In this document: in pieces, positions 56,801 to 64,000 of the stretch
How positions within the stretch are numbered: the stretch's first letter is position 1
Layout of the letters: every line of letters starts with the position of its first letter
DNA from: Craurococcus roseus
GTDB lineage: Bacteria; Pseudomonadota; Alphaproteobacteria; Acetobacterales; Acetobacteraceae
Direction of reading: 5' to 3'
NCBI RefSeq assembly: GCF_039523795.1
Contig: NZ_BAAAFZ010000047.1
Location: forward strand, 38,724 to 102,723
Length of the DNA: 64,000 nucleotides
Notes under the pieces: model-generated
What the model was told of the DNA's origin: nothing
Seen by the model: the letters and a program-made list of their open reading frames with translations, nothing else
Database searches by the model: none
Position numbers and translations under genes: made by a program

Positions 56801-57080
56801 CCTCCGCGACCCCTTCGCCCTCGACGACGCCGCCTTCGCCGCCGCGTTGCGCGGCGCCCTAACACGCGGGCGCCGCCGCCTCTCAGCCGCCAAGACCGAC
56901 CACATCCGCCGCGAGCACGCCGCCAGCGTCGCCCCCGTTGCCCGCCGCCTCGCCGAGGCCGCCGCCCTGGAACGCAGCCTCGACGCGATGGTCAACGCCG
57001 CTTACGGCCTCTCCGCCGAGGACGTCGCCCTGCTCTGGCGCACCGCACCGCCCCGGATGCCCATACCGCCGCCGGCCTGA
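53868..57080 (+). CDS. Type IIG-like N6-adenine DNA methyltransferase/specificity polypeptide
   Basis: A 1070-residue open frame (first ATG 53868) continuing the frameshifted N-terminus. Motif I is VCDPAMGSGHFLVSLVDYLAENT and motif IV is VIGNPPYVRQEA, the NPPY of N6-adenine methylases. HGVDANPLAVELAKLSLWLH and YVVTNKWLKAGYAEELRGLL are Eco57I-type landmarks. The C-terminal target-recognition part includes GIKTGYNDAFVID and PYLRGQDIDRW. If the nuclease part is broken, this may survive as an orphan methyltransferase. No separate S or R gene is adjacent. Base composition drops sharply inside the recognition part. Confidence 0.85.
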   Translation: MVSALAAADPEASPTDAAWREAVKEAALTLLLRFLFVLYAEDRDLLPVEHPGYGRYSLRALRDDAEGVAEGRLAVSARRDSWWRRATDLFRAIAEGDPELALPAYNGGLFDDAEHPLLRRAAIPDAELAPILDDLSRARTEDGRRRIQYRDLAVQQLGAVYERLLERDVAADAAAPAGVSVAGNATARHRTGSFYTTDALVSLIIDEAVGPILEEKRRAFAARAEALQGDRRPAADRSADLARSDAAAAFLSLRVCDPAMGSGHFLVSLVDYLAENTLIAMSEAASVGGQGYVSPVATELAALRAGIEAKAKAEGWEVRPEHLDASALVRRFILKRVVHGVDANPLAVELAKLSLWLHCFTVGAPLSFLDHHLRAGDSLLGEWVGEARADLEAEYGLAVSISDAVGARTAMAEIERRPDSDLAEVKESAELFRELRAGTAGLRAFLDLRHARRWLPPAKDSPAAIGVAAFFGGAWGDPVAVLAGREELRAPGPEAPDIVKAAKRTPAAAAFAAFGQWRASAERLAAEHRLLHWQPEFPAVWTGWEGSPPTGGFDAVIGNPPYVRQEAIKARKPALKGLYRAFDGAADLYVYFYEQGLKLLRPGGRLSYVVTNKWLKAGYAEELRGLLARDAWVEAVMDFGHAKGFFPDADVMPCVLVARKPDGREEPPEQVSVAVIPRDLVEMARLPAQVAAAAFPMPRLSLGAGAWVLEPPEVAALLAKIREAGTPLREYAGVGPMYGIKTGYNDAFVIDSATRERLIREDARSEEIIKPYLRGQDIDRWTSDWAGQWMIFARHGTDIDAYPAIRRHLEAYRVGLEPRPPEWERDHPSGEWPGRKPGAYQWYEIQDNVAYYAEFARPKIVYNDIMWRTQFSLDQSGALINNTAYFLSSPDAWLVAVLNGSAGWYFSWRHAQHAKDEALRYFNIFMEIYLVPEPGPHAEPAAAAVAALCAIQDEAHAARRVLAGWYRGEWGIEKLPNALRDPFALDDAAFAAALRGALTRGRRRLSAAKTDHIRREHAASVAPVARRLAEAAALERSLDAMVNAAYGLSAEDVALLWRTAPPRMPIPPPA
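56300..56660 (+). other. low-GC segment within the target-recognition domain
   Basis: Codons from about 56300 to 56660, densest at 56400-56600, use A/T-ending codons freely, unlike the GC-rich third positions on both sides. The frame is unbroken. The segment encodes the DNA-reading region (VAYYAEFARPKIVYNDIMW and on). This fits replacement of the recognition domain by horizontal recombination, a known way in which Type I and IIG systems change specificity. Confidence 0.65.
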
Positions 57081-57125
57081 CGGCGCCCGGCGCCGCTTTT
57101 CCCCGCAGCCAAGCCGAAACAGCGC

Positions 57126-57156
57126 TTGTTCCAGGATCTATGTTCCTGTATTGTTC
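57126..57156 (+). promoter_or_regulatory. promoter with overlapping alphaproteobacterial LexA (SOS) box
   Basis: GTTC (57142-57145), seven bases, GTTC (57153-57156) is a perfect match to the GTTC-N7-GTTC direct-repeat SOS box of alphaproteobacteria. It covers the -10 (TATTGT, 57149-57154), which stands 17 bp after a -35-like TTGTTC (57126-57131). LexA bound here would block transcription of the ORF at 57182. An extra GTTC at 57128 has a different spacing. Confidence 0.65.
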
Positions 57157-57181
57157 TTTGCTCTTGTCGAGGGAGGCCCTG

Positions 57182-57436
57182 ATGCGCGCCGACCAGCCTT
57201 CCCGCCCCCGTCCCGAACCGCTCCATGCGGTGGCGGCCGTCGCCACCCGCCTCGGCACAAGGCGCCCCGACGCATTTCATCCGAACGCGACAAAACGCGG
57301 CCCAGCGCCAGGGCCCGCATCGCAGGCACCCGAGGCGCCCGGTGCATTTTGTCCCATTCCGACAAAACGCCGCCACGCCCCGTCCGCCCCGCGAGCACGC
57401 GGGAAGCGACCGCCGAAATCACCTTTCGGTTGCTGA
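57182..57436 (+). CDS. small Pro/Arg/Ala-rich ORF under predicted SOS control
   Basis: An 84-residue ORF with GGGAGG (57171-57176) 5 nt before ATG 57182, directly behind a LexA-box promoter. The product is basic, rich in Pro, Ala and Arg, without membrane helix, and contains two copies of a short motif, AFHPNATKR and AFCPIPTKR, 24 residues apart. I know no family with this sequence. Antisense frames across the same repeats are also open, so the DNA repeat itself could be the functional unit. An SOS-induced small protein is the favoured reading. Confidence 0.42.
   Translation: MRADQPSRPRPEPLHAVAAVATRLGTRRPDAFHPNATKRGPAPGPASQAPEAPGAFCPIPTKRRHAPSAPRARGKRPPKSPFGC
57272..57370. repeat. pair of 27-nt imperfect-palindrome repeats, 72 nt apart
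   Basis: Copy 1 is 57272-57298 and copy 2 is 57344-57370. Both start GCATTT and end GACAAAACGC. In copy 2 the arms GCATTTTGTC and GACAAAACGC pair with a single mismatch (G:U in RNA) around a 7-nt loop; copy 1 is less symmetrical. The 72-nt period keeps them in frame in the 84-residue ORF. They could be operators, a REP-like family, or coding repeats. Confidence 0.6.
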
Positions 57437-57566
57437 ACGGGCCGTGCCTTGACCCCCCCTTCCCTGCCTGCGAGACAGTGCCCTCTCCCGTAACCCGGCA
57501 CGATGCATGGCCAAGAGGGCGCGCGCGGCCTGCGCCGCCCCACGCGGCACGAGGAAGCAACACGCG

Positions 57567-58754
57567 ATGCGCGACAAGGGCGATTACCTCTTCACCTCCG
57601 AGAGCGTTTCGGAGGGCCACCCCGACAAGGTGGCGGACCGCATCTCCGACACGGTGCTGGACGCCTTCCTGTCCGCCGACCCCTTCTCCCGCGTAGCCTG
57701 CGAAACGCTCGTCACCACCAACCGCATCATCCTCGCAGGCGAGGTCCGCGGGCCGGCGAGCGTGACAACCGAGCTGCTGGTGGAGCGCGCCCGCGAGGCG
57801 GTGCGCGACATCGGCTACGACCAGGAGGGCTTCTCCTGGCGCACGGCCGACGTCGCCTGCTACCTGCACGCCCAGTCGGCCGAGATCGCCATGGGCGTGG
57901 ACGCCTCCGGCAACAAGGACGAGGGCGCCGGCGACCAGGGCATCATGTTCGGCTACGCCTGCCGCGAAACGCCGGAGCTGATGCCGGCGCCGCTCTTCTA
58001 CGCCCACGAGATCCTGCGCCGTGTCCGCGACCTGCGCCGCGCCGGCGACCGCGCGGTCAAGGGCCTGTTGCCCGACGCGAAGTCGCAGGTGACGCTGCGC
58101 TACGTGGACGGCAAGCCGGTCGGCTGCACCTCCGTGGTCGTCTCCACCCAGCACGAGGAGGCGCTGGAGCAGGCCGAGATCAAGCGGATGCTGCGCCCGA
58201 TCGTGGAGGGCCTGCTCCCCTCAGGCTGGATGTGTTCGGACGACGAGTTCTACGTGAACCCGACGGGCAAGTTCGTGATCGGCGGGCCGGACGGCGACTG
58301 CGGCCTGACCGGGCGCAAGATCATCGTGGACACCTACGGCGGCGCGGCGCCGCACGGCGGCGGCGCCTTCTCCGGCAAGGACCCGACCAAGGTGGACCGC
58401 TCCGCCGCCTACGCCTGCCGCTACCTCGCCAAGAACGTGGTCGCGTCGGGCTTGGCGGACCGCTGCACCATCCAGGTCTCCTACGCCATCGGCGTTTCCA
58501 AGCCGCTTTCCGTCTACTTCGACCTGCACGGCACCGGCCACGACGTGGACGAGGCCAAGCTGGCCCGCGTGGTGGGCGAGATGGTCAACCTCTCGCCGCG
58601 CGGCATCCGCGAGCACCTGCGCATGAACCGCCCGATCTACGCACCCACCTCCGCCTACGGCCACTTCGGCCGCACCCCGGACGAGGCGGCGGACACCTTC
58701 ACCTGGGAGCGGACCGACTTGGCGGAGGAGTTGCGGCGGGCCTTCAACCGCTGA
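57567..58754 (+). CDS. metK: S-adenosylmethionine synthetase
   Basis: A 395-residue MetK that makes SAM from methionine and ATP. FTSESVSEGHPDKVADRISD carries the ATP-site His and Asp, GAGDQGIMFGYA is the family signature, and GGGAFSGKDPTKVDRSAAY the P-loop-like second signature. ATG 57567 has GAGGAAG about 9 nt upstream and gives the usual N-terminus; an in-frame ATG at 57507 would add 20 odd residues. TTGACC at 57449 may be a -35 but no good -10 follows. I found no recognisable SAM riboswitch in the leader. Confidence 0.97.
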   Translation: MRDKGDYLFTSESVSEGHPDKVADRISDTVLDAFLSADPFSRVACETLVTTNRIILAGEVRGPASVTTELLVERAREAVRDIGYDQEGFSWRTADVACYLHAQSAEIAMGVDASGNKDEGAGDQGIMFGYACRETPELMPAPLFYAHEILRRVRDLRRAGDRAVKGLLPDAKSQVTLRYVDGKPVGCTSVVVSTQHEEALEQAEIKRMLRPIVEGLLPSGWMCSDDEFYVNPTGKFVIGGPDGDCGLTGRKIIVDTYGGAAPHGGGAFSGKDPTKVDRSAAYACRYLAKNVVASGLADRCTIQVSYAIGVSKPLSVYFDLHGTGHDVDEAKLARVVGEMVNLSPRGIREHLRMNRPIYAPTSAYGHFGRTPDEAADTFTWERTDLAEELRRAFNR

Positions 58755-59476
58755 ACGGCGGCGAGGACCGCCGCGGCTCGTCGCCGACGCCCGGCGTCCC
58801 GGACCGGCTCTACGGCAGGCGCCGCGGCCACCCGCTGCGGCCGCGGCAGCAGCGCCTGCTCGACGTCACCCTGCCGCGGCTGCGCCTCCCGCCGGAAGCC
58901 GCCGCCGCGGACCCGCGTGCCGCCTTCCCCGCGCCGGTGGACGAGGTCTGGCTGGAGGTCGGCTTCGGCGGCGGCGAGCACGCGCTGGCGCAGGCGGCCG
59001 CCAACCCGCGCGCCGGGTTGATCGCGTCGGAAGTGTTCGAGAACGGCCTCTGCTCGCTGCTGTCGCGGGTGGTGCCGGAAGGCGGCGAGGAGGCGGCGCC
59101 GCTGCCCGGCAACCTGCTGCTGTGGGACGCCGACGCGCGGCGCTTGCTGGCGGTGCTGCCGGCCGGCTCGCTGGACCGGCTGTTCCTGCTGTTCCCGGAC
59201 CCCTGGCCCAAGGCCCGCCACGCCAAGCGCCGTTTCGTCCACCCGGCGCTGCTGCCGGCCGTGGCGCGGGCGCTGAAGCCCGGCGCCGAGTGGCGGATCG
59301 CCACCGACGACCCGACCTACCAAGCCTGGGTCGCCGAGGTGCTGGGCGGCGCGGCGGAGTTCGCGACGCCGCCGCCCGCCCCCGCGCGGCCCGAAGGCTG
59401 GCCGCCGACGCGCTACGAGGCCAAGGCGCTCCGCGAGGGCCGGGCGCCGCTCTATTGGAGCGCGCGGCGGCGCTGA
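58751..59476 (+). CDS. trmB: tRNA (guanine46-N7)-methyltransferase
   Basis: A 241-residue TrmB. LYGRRRGHPLRPRQQRLLD is the conserved N-terminal segment. VWLEVGFGGGEHALAQA is motif I (GxGxGE form), LFLLFPDPWPKARHAKRRFV the PDPWPK catalytic/tRNA loop, and WRIATDD plus the final APLYWSARRR complete it. No ATG, GTG or TTG precedes the conserved N-terminus; CTG 58751, overlapping the metK TGA in a CTGA arrangement, gives the right length. It methylates G46 of tRNA. The metK-trmB pairing is typical of alphaproteobacteria. Confidence 0.9.
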   Translation: MNGGEDRRGSSPTPGVPDRLYGRRRGHPLRPRQQRLLDVTLPRLRLPPEAAAADPRAAFPAPVDEVWLEVGFGGGEHALAQAAANPRAGLIASEVFENGLCSLLSRVVPEGGEEAAPLPGNLLLWDADARRLLAVLPAGSLDRLFLLFPDPWPKARHAKRRFVHPALLPAVARALKPGAEWRIATDDPTYQAWVAEVLGGAAEFATPPPAPARPEGWPPTRYEAKALREGRAPLYWSARRR

Positions 59477-59482
59477 GCCGCC
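59466..59482. terminator. hairpin with trmB stop codon in its loop
   Basis: GGCGGC (59466-59471), GCTGA loop, GCCGCC (59477-59482). The loop holds the trmB TGA. A second palindrome CCCGGCCGGG follows at 59482-59491, before the stop of the convergent DUF1127 gene. No T-tract. Confidence 0.45.
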
Positions 59483-59492
59483 CCGGCCGGGA

Positions 59493-59765
59493 TCACCGGC
59501 GCGCGCCGGTTCCGCGGCCCGGATTGCGACCGGGCCCCAGGTCCCAAGGCCAACGCTCCGCTTCCCGCTCGGCCTCGGCCCGGGTCACGCCGATGTCGGC
59601 GAGCAGGCGGGGGTTGAGGCCGCCGAGTTCGCGGCGCGTCTCGGCCGCCCGGCGCATCAGCGCCAACCGCCCCCAGGAAGCCCGGGCCCAGGCCCACAGC
59701 GACTCGCCGCGATCCGCGGCCGCCGCCCGGCGGAACGGCCGGGGCGCCGAGGTGTAGCCTGACAT
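59493..59765 (-). CDS. DUF1127 domain-containing small protein
   Basis: A 90-residue protein. The C-terminal RRELGGLNPRLLADIGVTRAEAEREAERWPWDL is the DUF1127 (YjiS-like) helix pair with its LNxxLLxDIG core. Members bind RNA or nucleic acid and influence growth and phosphate or small-RNA responses in other alphaproteobacteria. ATG 59765. It is divergent from a LysR gene, an arrangement often seen with this family, which suggests control by that LysR protein. Confidence 0.88.
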   Translation of the reverse strand: MSGYTSAPRPFRRAAAADRGESLWAWARASWGRLALMRRAAETRRELGGLNPRLLADIGVTRAEAEREAERWPWDLGPGRNPGRGTGARR

Positions 59766-59827
59766 GGAACCCTCCTACGCTTGCTGCTGCTTCGAAGGTG
59801 CTCCTTCGCCCGGCATCAAGGAAACGA

Positions 59828-59851
59828 GTTGTATTGAAGGCTTCGATCAAC
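59828..59851. promoter_or_regulatory. candidate LysR operator between DUF1127 and LysR genes
   Basis: An imperfect palindrome whose arms start GTTG and end CAAC, with GAAG and CTTC toward the centre, lies 8 nt before the LysR start. It fits the T-N11-A type of LysR sites loosely and would allow autoregulation plus control of the divergent DUF1127 gene. Confidence 0.35.
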
Positions 59852-59858
59852 GATCTTG

Positions 59859-60809
59859 ATGGGCATGGCCGTCCCCGCCGGACTCGACCCCGATCTGCTC
59901 CGCGCCTTCGTGCTGATCGCAGAGGAAGGCAGCTTCACCCGCGCCGCGCGGCTGGTGGGGCGCACGCAGTCCGCCGTGTCCATGCAGGTGCAGCGGCTGG
60001 AGGGCCTGCTCGGCCAGACGCTGCTGGAGCGCGGCCGCGGCGGCGCGGTGCGGCCGACGCCGCACGGGCAGCGCCTGCTCGGCGAGGCGCGCGAGCTGCT
60101 GGCGCTGCACGACCGCATCTGGCGCGCCTTCCGGACGCCGGCGGTGCAGGGCACCGTGCGCCTCGGCACGCCGGACGACTACGCGCTGCGCTACCTGCCG
60201 CAGATCCTGGCCCGCTTCGCCGCCGCGCACCCGGCGGTGGACGTGGAGGTGCTCTGCCTGCCCTCCGAAGACTTGGTGCCGCGTCTCGAAGCGGGCGATC
60301 TGGACCTGTCGTTGGTGTCCGAAGCCGTGGCGCGCTCCGACTGGCCGGGCGCCGTCACTCTGCTGCGCGGCCCGCTCGCCTGGATCACTTCGGAGACGCA
60401 CGGCGCGCACCGGCGCGAGCCTCTGCCGCTGGCGCTCGACAGCCAGCAGGCCCACCCATCCCGGGGCATCGGCTGCGATTGGGCAAGGTCGGCGCTCGCG
60501 GCGCTGGACGCGGCGGGGCTGCGCTACCGGGTGGCGTACCGCTCCGCGACGCAGACGGGCACCTTGGCGCCGGTGCTCGCGGGCTTGGCGGTCGCGGTCG
60601 GCCCGGCCTCGTGGCTGCCGCCAGGCCTGCGTGCGCTCGGGCCCGGTGAGGGCCTGCCGCCCTTGCCCGAGTACGGCATCCTGCTGCTCAAGGGCCGGCA
60701 GCCGCAGCAGCCGGTGACGGACGCGCTCGCGGACCATATCGCGGAGGCTTTCGCGCGCGATCTGCCGCGCCCGGCGGCACCCGGAGCGCGGACGGGCGTG
60801 GCGGCCTAG
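59859..60809 (+). CDS. LysR family transcriptional regulator
   Basis: A 316-residue LTTR. The helix-turn-helix is LRAFVLIAEEGSFTRAARLVGRTQSAVSMQVQRLEGLLG, visible as FTRAA...SAVSMQVQRLE. The effector domain (residues about 95-300) is complete (VRLGTPDDYALRYLPQILARF, DLDLSLVSE). ATG 59859 or 59865. It separates trmB from rimP, which are neighbours in many relatives, together with DUF1127. Its effector is unknown. Confidence 0.9.
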   Translation: MGMAVPAGLDPDLLRAFVLIAEEGSFTRAARLVGRTQSAVSMQVQRLEGLLGQTLLERGRGGAVRPTPHGQRLLGEARELLALHDRIWRAFRTPAVQGTVRLGTPDDYALRYLPQILARFAAAHPAVDVEVLCLPSEDLVPRLEAGDLDLSLVSEAVARSDWPGAVTLLRGPLAWITSETHGAHRREPLPLALDSQQAHPSRGIGCDWARSALAALDAAGLRYRVAYRSATQTGTLAPVLAGLAVAVGPASWLPPGLRALGPGEGLPPLPEYGILLLKGRQPQQPVTDALADHIAEAFARDLPRPAAPGARTGVAA

Positions 60810-60843
60810 TAGGACCGGCCTCCGCCGCGCCGGCAGCCGCCCC

Positions 60844-60872
60844 TTGCCGCCGGTTGGCGGCCGGACTATATC
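60844..60872 (+). promoter_or_regulatory. predicted promoter of the rimP-nusA operon
   Basis: TTGCCG (60844-60849), 17-bp spacer, TATATC (60867-60872). Transcription would start near 60879 and run through a terminator-like leader before rimP. Confidence 0.5.
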
Positions 60873-60903
60873 GCTTCCAATGACATCACCATCCGGTCCT
60901 CGG

Positions 60904-60932
60904 AAGGTGGCCCTCCCGGGGGCCGCCTTTTT
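60904..60932 (+). terminator. leader terminator/attenuator before rimP
   Basis: GGTGGCCC (60906-60913) pairs with GGGCCGCC (60920-60927) with one G:U pair. Two A:U pairs extend it, and TTTTT follows directly (60928-60932). It is the best intrinsic terminator in the window, yet it lies inside the 5' leader, 30 nt before the rimP start. Premature-termination leaders before rimP are known in other proteobacteria; autogenous control through NusA is a plausible reason. Confidence 0.7.
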
Positions 60933-60962
60933 CGTTTTGGGCCGGCTTTCGGGACCGGGGCC

Positions 60963-61490
60963 ATGCCGGACATCGAACGTCCGCAGCACGAGGGGCTGGA
61001 AGCGCGCATAGCCGACGCCGTCGCGCCGACGGTGGAGCACATGGGCTACGAGCTCGTGCGCGTGCAGGTCAGCGGCAAGGAGCGGCCGGTCGTGCAGATC
61101 ATGGCCGACCGCCAGGACGGCACGACCTTCACGGTCGAGGACTGCGCCGCCATCAGCCACGCCGTCGGCGCGGTGCTCGACGTGGAAGACCCGATCCGCG
61201 GCCAGTGGGCGCTGGAGGTGTCCTCCGCCGGCATCGACCGGCCGCTGACCCGCGCCAAGGACTGGGAGCGCTACGCCGGCCACGTCGCGCAGGTGGAACT
61301 CGCCGTGCCGCTGGAAGGCCGCAAGCGCTTCAAGGGCATCGCCATGGGCGCCGACGCCGAGGTGGCGCGGCTGCGCCTGGAGGACGGGACCGAGATGGCT
61401 TTCCCGCGCGGCAACATACGGCGCGCGAAATTGGTGCTGACGGACGAACTGATCGCCGCGACCGCCGCGGCCACACGCAAGGAGAACTGA
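60963..61490 (+). CDS. rimP: ribosome maturation factor RimP
   Basis: A 175-residue RimP. The N-terminal domain has GYELVRVQVSGKERPVVQIMADRQDG, then VEDCAAISHAVGAVLDVEDPI and the family motif LEVSSAGIDRPLTRAKDWERYAG. The C-terminal Sm-like domain follows. It assists 30S assembly. ATG 60963. nusA starts 4 nt after its stop, the usual pairing. Confidence 0.97.
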   Translation: MPDIERPQHEGLEARIADAVAPTVEHMGYELVRVQVSGKERPVVQIMADRQDGTTFTVEDCAAISHAVGAVLDVEDPIRGQWALEVSSAGIDRPLTRAKDWERYAGHVAQVELAVPLEGRKRFKGIAMGADAEVARLRLEDGTEMAFPRGNIRRAKLVLTDELIAATAAATRKEN

Positions 61491-61494
61491 GGCC

Positions 61495-63034
<1,540 letters not shown>

Positions 63035-63048
<14 letters not shown>

Positions 63049-63682
63049 CGCCAACGCGGAAGCGCCGGGCGGCGCGGCCGGGCCCGGCCCGGAGGACGAC
63101 GATCCCCCTGAAAAGGGCCCGCTCCGGCGCTGCATCGCCACGCGCCAAACCGGGCCCAAGGAGGGCATGGTCCGCTTCGTGCTGGACCCGGAAGGGCGCG
63201 TGGTGCCGGACCTGGAAGGCCGGTTGCCAGGCCGGGGAATGTGGTTGAGCGCGGACGCCGATGTGCTAGAACGCGCCGTCAAGCGCGGCGCCTTCGCCAG
63301 GGCGGCCCGCCGCACCGTGCATGTGCCCCCAGACCTTCGCGCGCGGATCGAGGACGGCCTCACCCGCCGCATCCGCGATCTCATCGGCTTCGCAAGGCGC
63401 GGGCGGCAGGCGGTCTGCGGGCGCGAAACGGTGCTGGAATGGCTGCGCTCCGGCAGGGCGGGGCTGCTGGTGGAGGCTTCGGACGGCAGCGCGGCGGAGC
63501 GGGCGCGGCTGGTCGGGAACCGCGAGGTGCCGGTGGTGGCCCCGTTGCCGGCGGCCGTGCTCGGGGCGGTGTTCGGGCGCGACCACGCCGTGCACGTGGC
63601 GGTCGCGCCGGGGCGGCTCTCGGGCGCGATCGCCGCGGAAGCCAAGCGGCTCGCCGGCTTCGGGCGGCCGGCGGGGGCGTGA
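63035..63682 (+). CDS. YlxR/DUF448 RNA-binding protein (RnpM family)
   Basis: A 215-residue protein. The YlxR domain has RRCIATRQTGPKEGMVRFVLDPEG and LPGRGMWLSADADVLERAV. A second L7Ae-like domain follows (RDLIGFARRGRQAVCGRETVLEWLRSGRAGLLVEASDGS), the two-domain form common in alphaproteobacteria. The first ATG (63167) falls inside the conserved YlxR motif. CTG 63035, with GGAGGGA 7 nt upstream and overlapping the nusA end by 14 nt, is the likely start. It is between nusA and infB as usual. Confidence 0.88.
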
Positions 63683-63687
63683 AGACG

Positions 63688-63709
63688 GGCGCGGCAGGGC
63701 GCGCCTTTT
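63688..63709 (+). terminator. terminator-like hairpin between ylxR and infB
   Basis: GGCGCG (63688-63693), 6-nt loop, CGCGCC (63700-63705), then TTTT (63706-63709). It lies 5 nt after the ylxR stop and 48 nt before infB. It is short and may only partly reduce readthrough into infB. Confidence 0.45.
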
Positions 63710-63757
63710 CGGAGTTTCGGACCCGCCCCTGGCGGTGTCCCTGTTGCAAGAGTAGGC

Positions 63758-64000
63758 ATGACGGACGCATCGGGTTCGGACCACAGGATGAGCGACCAGA
63801 ACGAGCGGGACGCGGCGGGCAAGAGCAGGTTGAGCCTCAGGCCGGCCGGCGGCCGGCTGGAACTCGGCAAGACGGTGGACGCGGGCAGCGTGCGCCAGAG
63901 CTTCAGCCACGGCCGCAGCAAGACCGTTCAGGTCGAGGTCGTGAAGAAGCGCGTGGTGGCGCCGGGCCAGCGCCCGGCCGCGCCGGCGGGCTCCGCCGCG
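63758..64000 (+). CDS. infB: translation initiation factor IF-2 (N-terminal part, cut by window edge)
   Basis: Eighty-one codons run to the right edge. KSRLSLRPAGGRLELGKTVDAG and VRQSFSHGRSKTVQVEVVKKR are the alphaproteobacterial IF-2 N-terminal signature. The GTPase domain lies outside. ATG 63758 gives ten extra residues; ATG 63788 (MSDQNERD) is the start more usual in relatives. Position after nusA-ylxR confirms the call. Confidence 0.93.
   Translation, partial: MTDASGSDHRMSDQNERDAAGKSRLSLRPAGGRLELGKTVDAGSVRQSFSHGRSKTVQVEVVKKRVVAPGQRPAAPAGSAA

Noticed and set aside
57437..57566. SAM riboswitch before metK
   Set aside because: I looked for paired stems and conserved cores of known SAM-binding leaders and recognised none.

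Overview
The window is a very GC-rich (roughly 70-75% by eye) bacterial chromosome segment, almost fully coding, with GTG, TTG and probably CTG starts and many 4-nt stop/start overlaps. Gene content points to an alphaproteobacterium: the ubiquinol-cytochrome c chaperone-yceD-rpmF-plsX-fabH-ihfA-merR string, a lysA plus TIGR02302 pair, metK-trmB followed by rimP-nusA-ylxR-infB, DUF1127 beside a divergent LysR gene, Bug-type solute receptors, and a GTTC-N7-GTTC SOS box. Within the class an Acetobacteraceae (Roseomonas-like) relative is my inference. Two runs of N (15165-15180 and 52043-52067) show a draft assembly.

Layout. 1-4633 is most of a giant RTX calcium-binding protein that runs off the left edge. 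4751-14297 is a leftward block: YbjQ-like protein, an Mrr type IV restriction enzyme of lower GC, TIGR02302 protein, lysA, an SGNH hydrolase plus OafA-type acyltransferase pair, then Rieske, GFA and EVE proteins. 14390-19779 is a cytochrome c maturation operon ccmCDEFGHI without ccmAB. 20912-25077 is a tightly coupled five-gene set: RibD-C reductase, BchC-like dehydrogenase, an atypical 6-pyruvoyl-tetrahydropterin-synthase-fold protein, a GT4 glycosyltransferase and a methyltransferase. It looks like an uncharacterised small-molecule pathway. 25082-29507 is the leftward lipid, ribosome and bc1 housekeeping operon. A GH16 enzyme in AT-rich surroundings separates it from bamE.

31335-43864 holds two tandem Bug receptors, a small surface-glycan island (two glycosyltransferases and two unknown proteins), an FMN-dependent 2-hydroxyacid oxidase with an SDR, and rsmI divergent from an LpoA-like lipoprotein with a PhoR-like kinase. 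44335-48348 is grpE-dnaK-dnaJ. Two accessory genes (a 661-residue unknown and a methyltransferase) lie between dnaJ and dapB. 53089-57080 is a Type IIG-like restriction-modification gene with two frameshifts in its nuclease part and a target-recognition segment of foreign composition. It is followed by a LexA-box promoter driving a small unknown ORF, then metK-trmB, DUF1127/LysR, and rimP-nusA-ylxR-infB running off the right edge.

The most unusual signals are the atypical pterin-synthase-like cluster, the SOS-box small ORF with an in-frame 27-nt DNA repeat, the composition switch in the Type IIG recognition domain, likely CTG starts for trmB and ylxR, and hairpins that incorporate stop codons at four of the five convergent gene ends.
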